A DNA stretch of 64,000 bases, from NCBI RefSeq assembly GCF_004683865.2, contig NZ_CP038439.1:293501-357500 (forward strand), written 5' to 3'. The notes under the pieces are model-generated. The model saw only the letters and a list, made by a program, of their open reading frames with translations. It did not search any database and was not told where the DNA came from. The translations under genes were made by a program, and so were the position numbers. Position 1 is the first letter of the stretch, and every line of letters begins with the position of its first letter. This document shows positions 63,241 through 64,000 of this stretch, piece by piece. The stretch comes from Paracoccus liaowanqingii (lineage in GTDB: Bacteria > Pseudomonadota > Alphaproteobacteria > Rhodobacterales > Rhodobacteraceae).

Positions 63241-64000
63241 TATACCAACGGCCCTAAGCACTGACCCCTTTTGCGTATTCACGCGTGGCAATCGATCGGA
63301 CGCGCTCGGGGTCGTTTGCGAAGGCGTTCCATGCGCTGCAGCATCGGTCGACAATGTCTGCGTAGGTGTCAAAGACGGTGATGGCGAGGCAGTTTGCGCG
63401 CAGATAGGCCCAGATGTTCTCAACCGGATTCAGCTCTGGCGCATAGGGCGGAAGCGTCACGATGGTGATGTTGTCGGGGATGCGCAGAGCGCTGGAGTTA
63501 TGCCAGCCGGCGCCGTCCATCACGAGCACGGCATGGGCGCCCGACGCGACGGTTTTCGCGATTTCAGCGAGATGAGCGTTCATGGCCGAGGTATCGGCAC
63601 GTGGCATGACAAGTGCCGCGGTCGTGGCGCGCGATGGACAGACGGCGCCGAAGATATAGGCCCATTTGTAGCGGGTGTCGCGCGGCGCACGAGGCCGGGT
63701 TCCGCACTCGGCCCAGGTCCGGGTGAGCGTCCCCTGTTGACCTACGCGTGCTTCATCCTGAAACCACACCTCCAATGGCTTCCCGTGCGCCGTCTCCGGC
63801 AGGGCGGCCTTTACCGTAGCGGCAAAGTTTTTTTAAATGCCTCCTGTGCCAACGGGTCGGATCTGGGGTGCTGTGGGCGCACTGAAAGGCGGCGGAAGCC
63901 AAGGGCTGCCAGCTGCTTGCCGACCGTCCGCTCGTGCATGACCACGCCGAAGCGATCTTCGATCTTGCGCTTGAGATCGACGCAGCGCCAGCGGACCACC
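63241..64000 (-). mobile_element. IS630-family insertion sequence, partial
   Basis: The right edge of the window lies inside an IS630-type element. Its transposase reads toward the window interior, with the stop at 63254. The inner end is near TATACCAACGGCC at 63241, where a TA target duplication is expected. The other end lies beyond the window, so the full inverted repeats cannot be compared. Confidence 0.85.
63254..64000 (-). CDS. IS630-family transposase, partial, with -1 frameshift
   Basis: The transposase is split in two frames. The upstream frame (to 63811) has the helix-turn-helix region DLKRKIEDRFGVVMHERTVG and RRLSVRPQHP, ending AFKKTLPLR. The downstream frame (63254-63775 and a little upstream) has the DDE catalytic residues in WFQDEARVGQQ, VLVMDGAGWHNS and PELNPVENIWAYLR. 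A run of seven A on the coding strand (63828-63834) in TTTAAAAAAACTTTG lets the ribosome slip by -1, giving FKKNFAATVKAAL into the catalytic frame. The N-terminus is off the window. Frameshift use is inferred from the family. Confidence 0.88.

Overview
The window is about 67% GC, gene-dense DNA from an alphaproteobacterium of the Rhodobacteraceae type. Paracoccus or a close relative is the best guess from gene content; no 16S rRNA gene is present to confirm it. Pointers are the GANTC methylase CcrM, the DUF1013/TrcR cell-cycle regulator, COQ9 next to rpsU, CtrA-like boxes beside flagellar genes, and a TRAP carboxylate transporter. Genes are packed with ATGA, GTGA and TGATG overlaps, so many translated units are coupled. 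I saw no rRNA, tRNA, CRISPR array or prophage.

Layout: 1-295 is the 3' end of pnp. 359-3137 holds three overlapping glycosyltransferase-type genes. 3156-5410 has a 1-Cys peroxiredoxin and an aldehyde dehydrogenase. 5625-16879 is a sense-import-activate block: an OmpR-type regulator and a PAS hybrid kinase, divergent from a long-chain-type acyl-CoA ligase, a complete branched-chain-type ABC importer and a phenylacetate-CoA-ligase-like enzyme. 16970-29719 is a flagellar basal body, hook and export cluster (motB-flgE-flgK-flgL-flgI on plus; flgB-flgC-fliE-fliQ-flgF-flgG-flgA-flgH-fliL on minus; fliI on plus) with a family 2 glycosyltransferase wedged in. 29850-32852 carries a Crp/Fnr regulator and an envelope pair (extensin-like protein and L,D-transpeptidase).

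32999-44904 is one long catabolic operon: TRAP transporter (dctPQM), IclR regulator, a fused enoyl-CoA hydratase/3-hydroxyacyl-CoA dehydrogenase, thiolase, two acyl-CoA dehydrogenases, thioesterase, enoyl-CoA hydratase/isomerase and CoA ligase. The gene set resembles pimelate/dicarboxylate beta-oxidation (pim) operons. A perfect TTCCGC-N3-GCGGAA palindrome in front of dctP is a likely IclR operator. 44973-48831 holds a GntR/UTRA regulator, a fosmidomycin-resistance-type MFS exporter and a GT90 protein with a sulfotransferase-like N-terminus that has lost its phosphate-binding motif.

48842-64000 is mostly housekeeping: allA, rnhB, ccrM (with five GANTC sites in 147 bp at its promoter and start), cytochrome b561, alkB, mutY, a DUF721 gene, a DsbA-like protein, mscL, ald with an Lrp regulator, a secreted Gly/Asp/Ser-rich protein, rpsU, coq9, a quinone oxidoreductase, RNase T2, trcR and a GlsB-type membrane protein. 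The right edge enters an IS630-family element whose transposase needs a -1 frameshift on A7. Three copies of a palindromic intergenic repeat built on GGATATTTG/CAAATATCC arms lie near 5.45, 12.25 and 61.0 kb.
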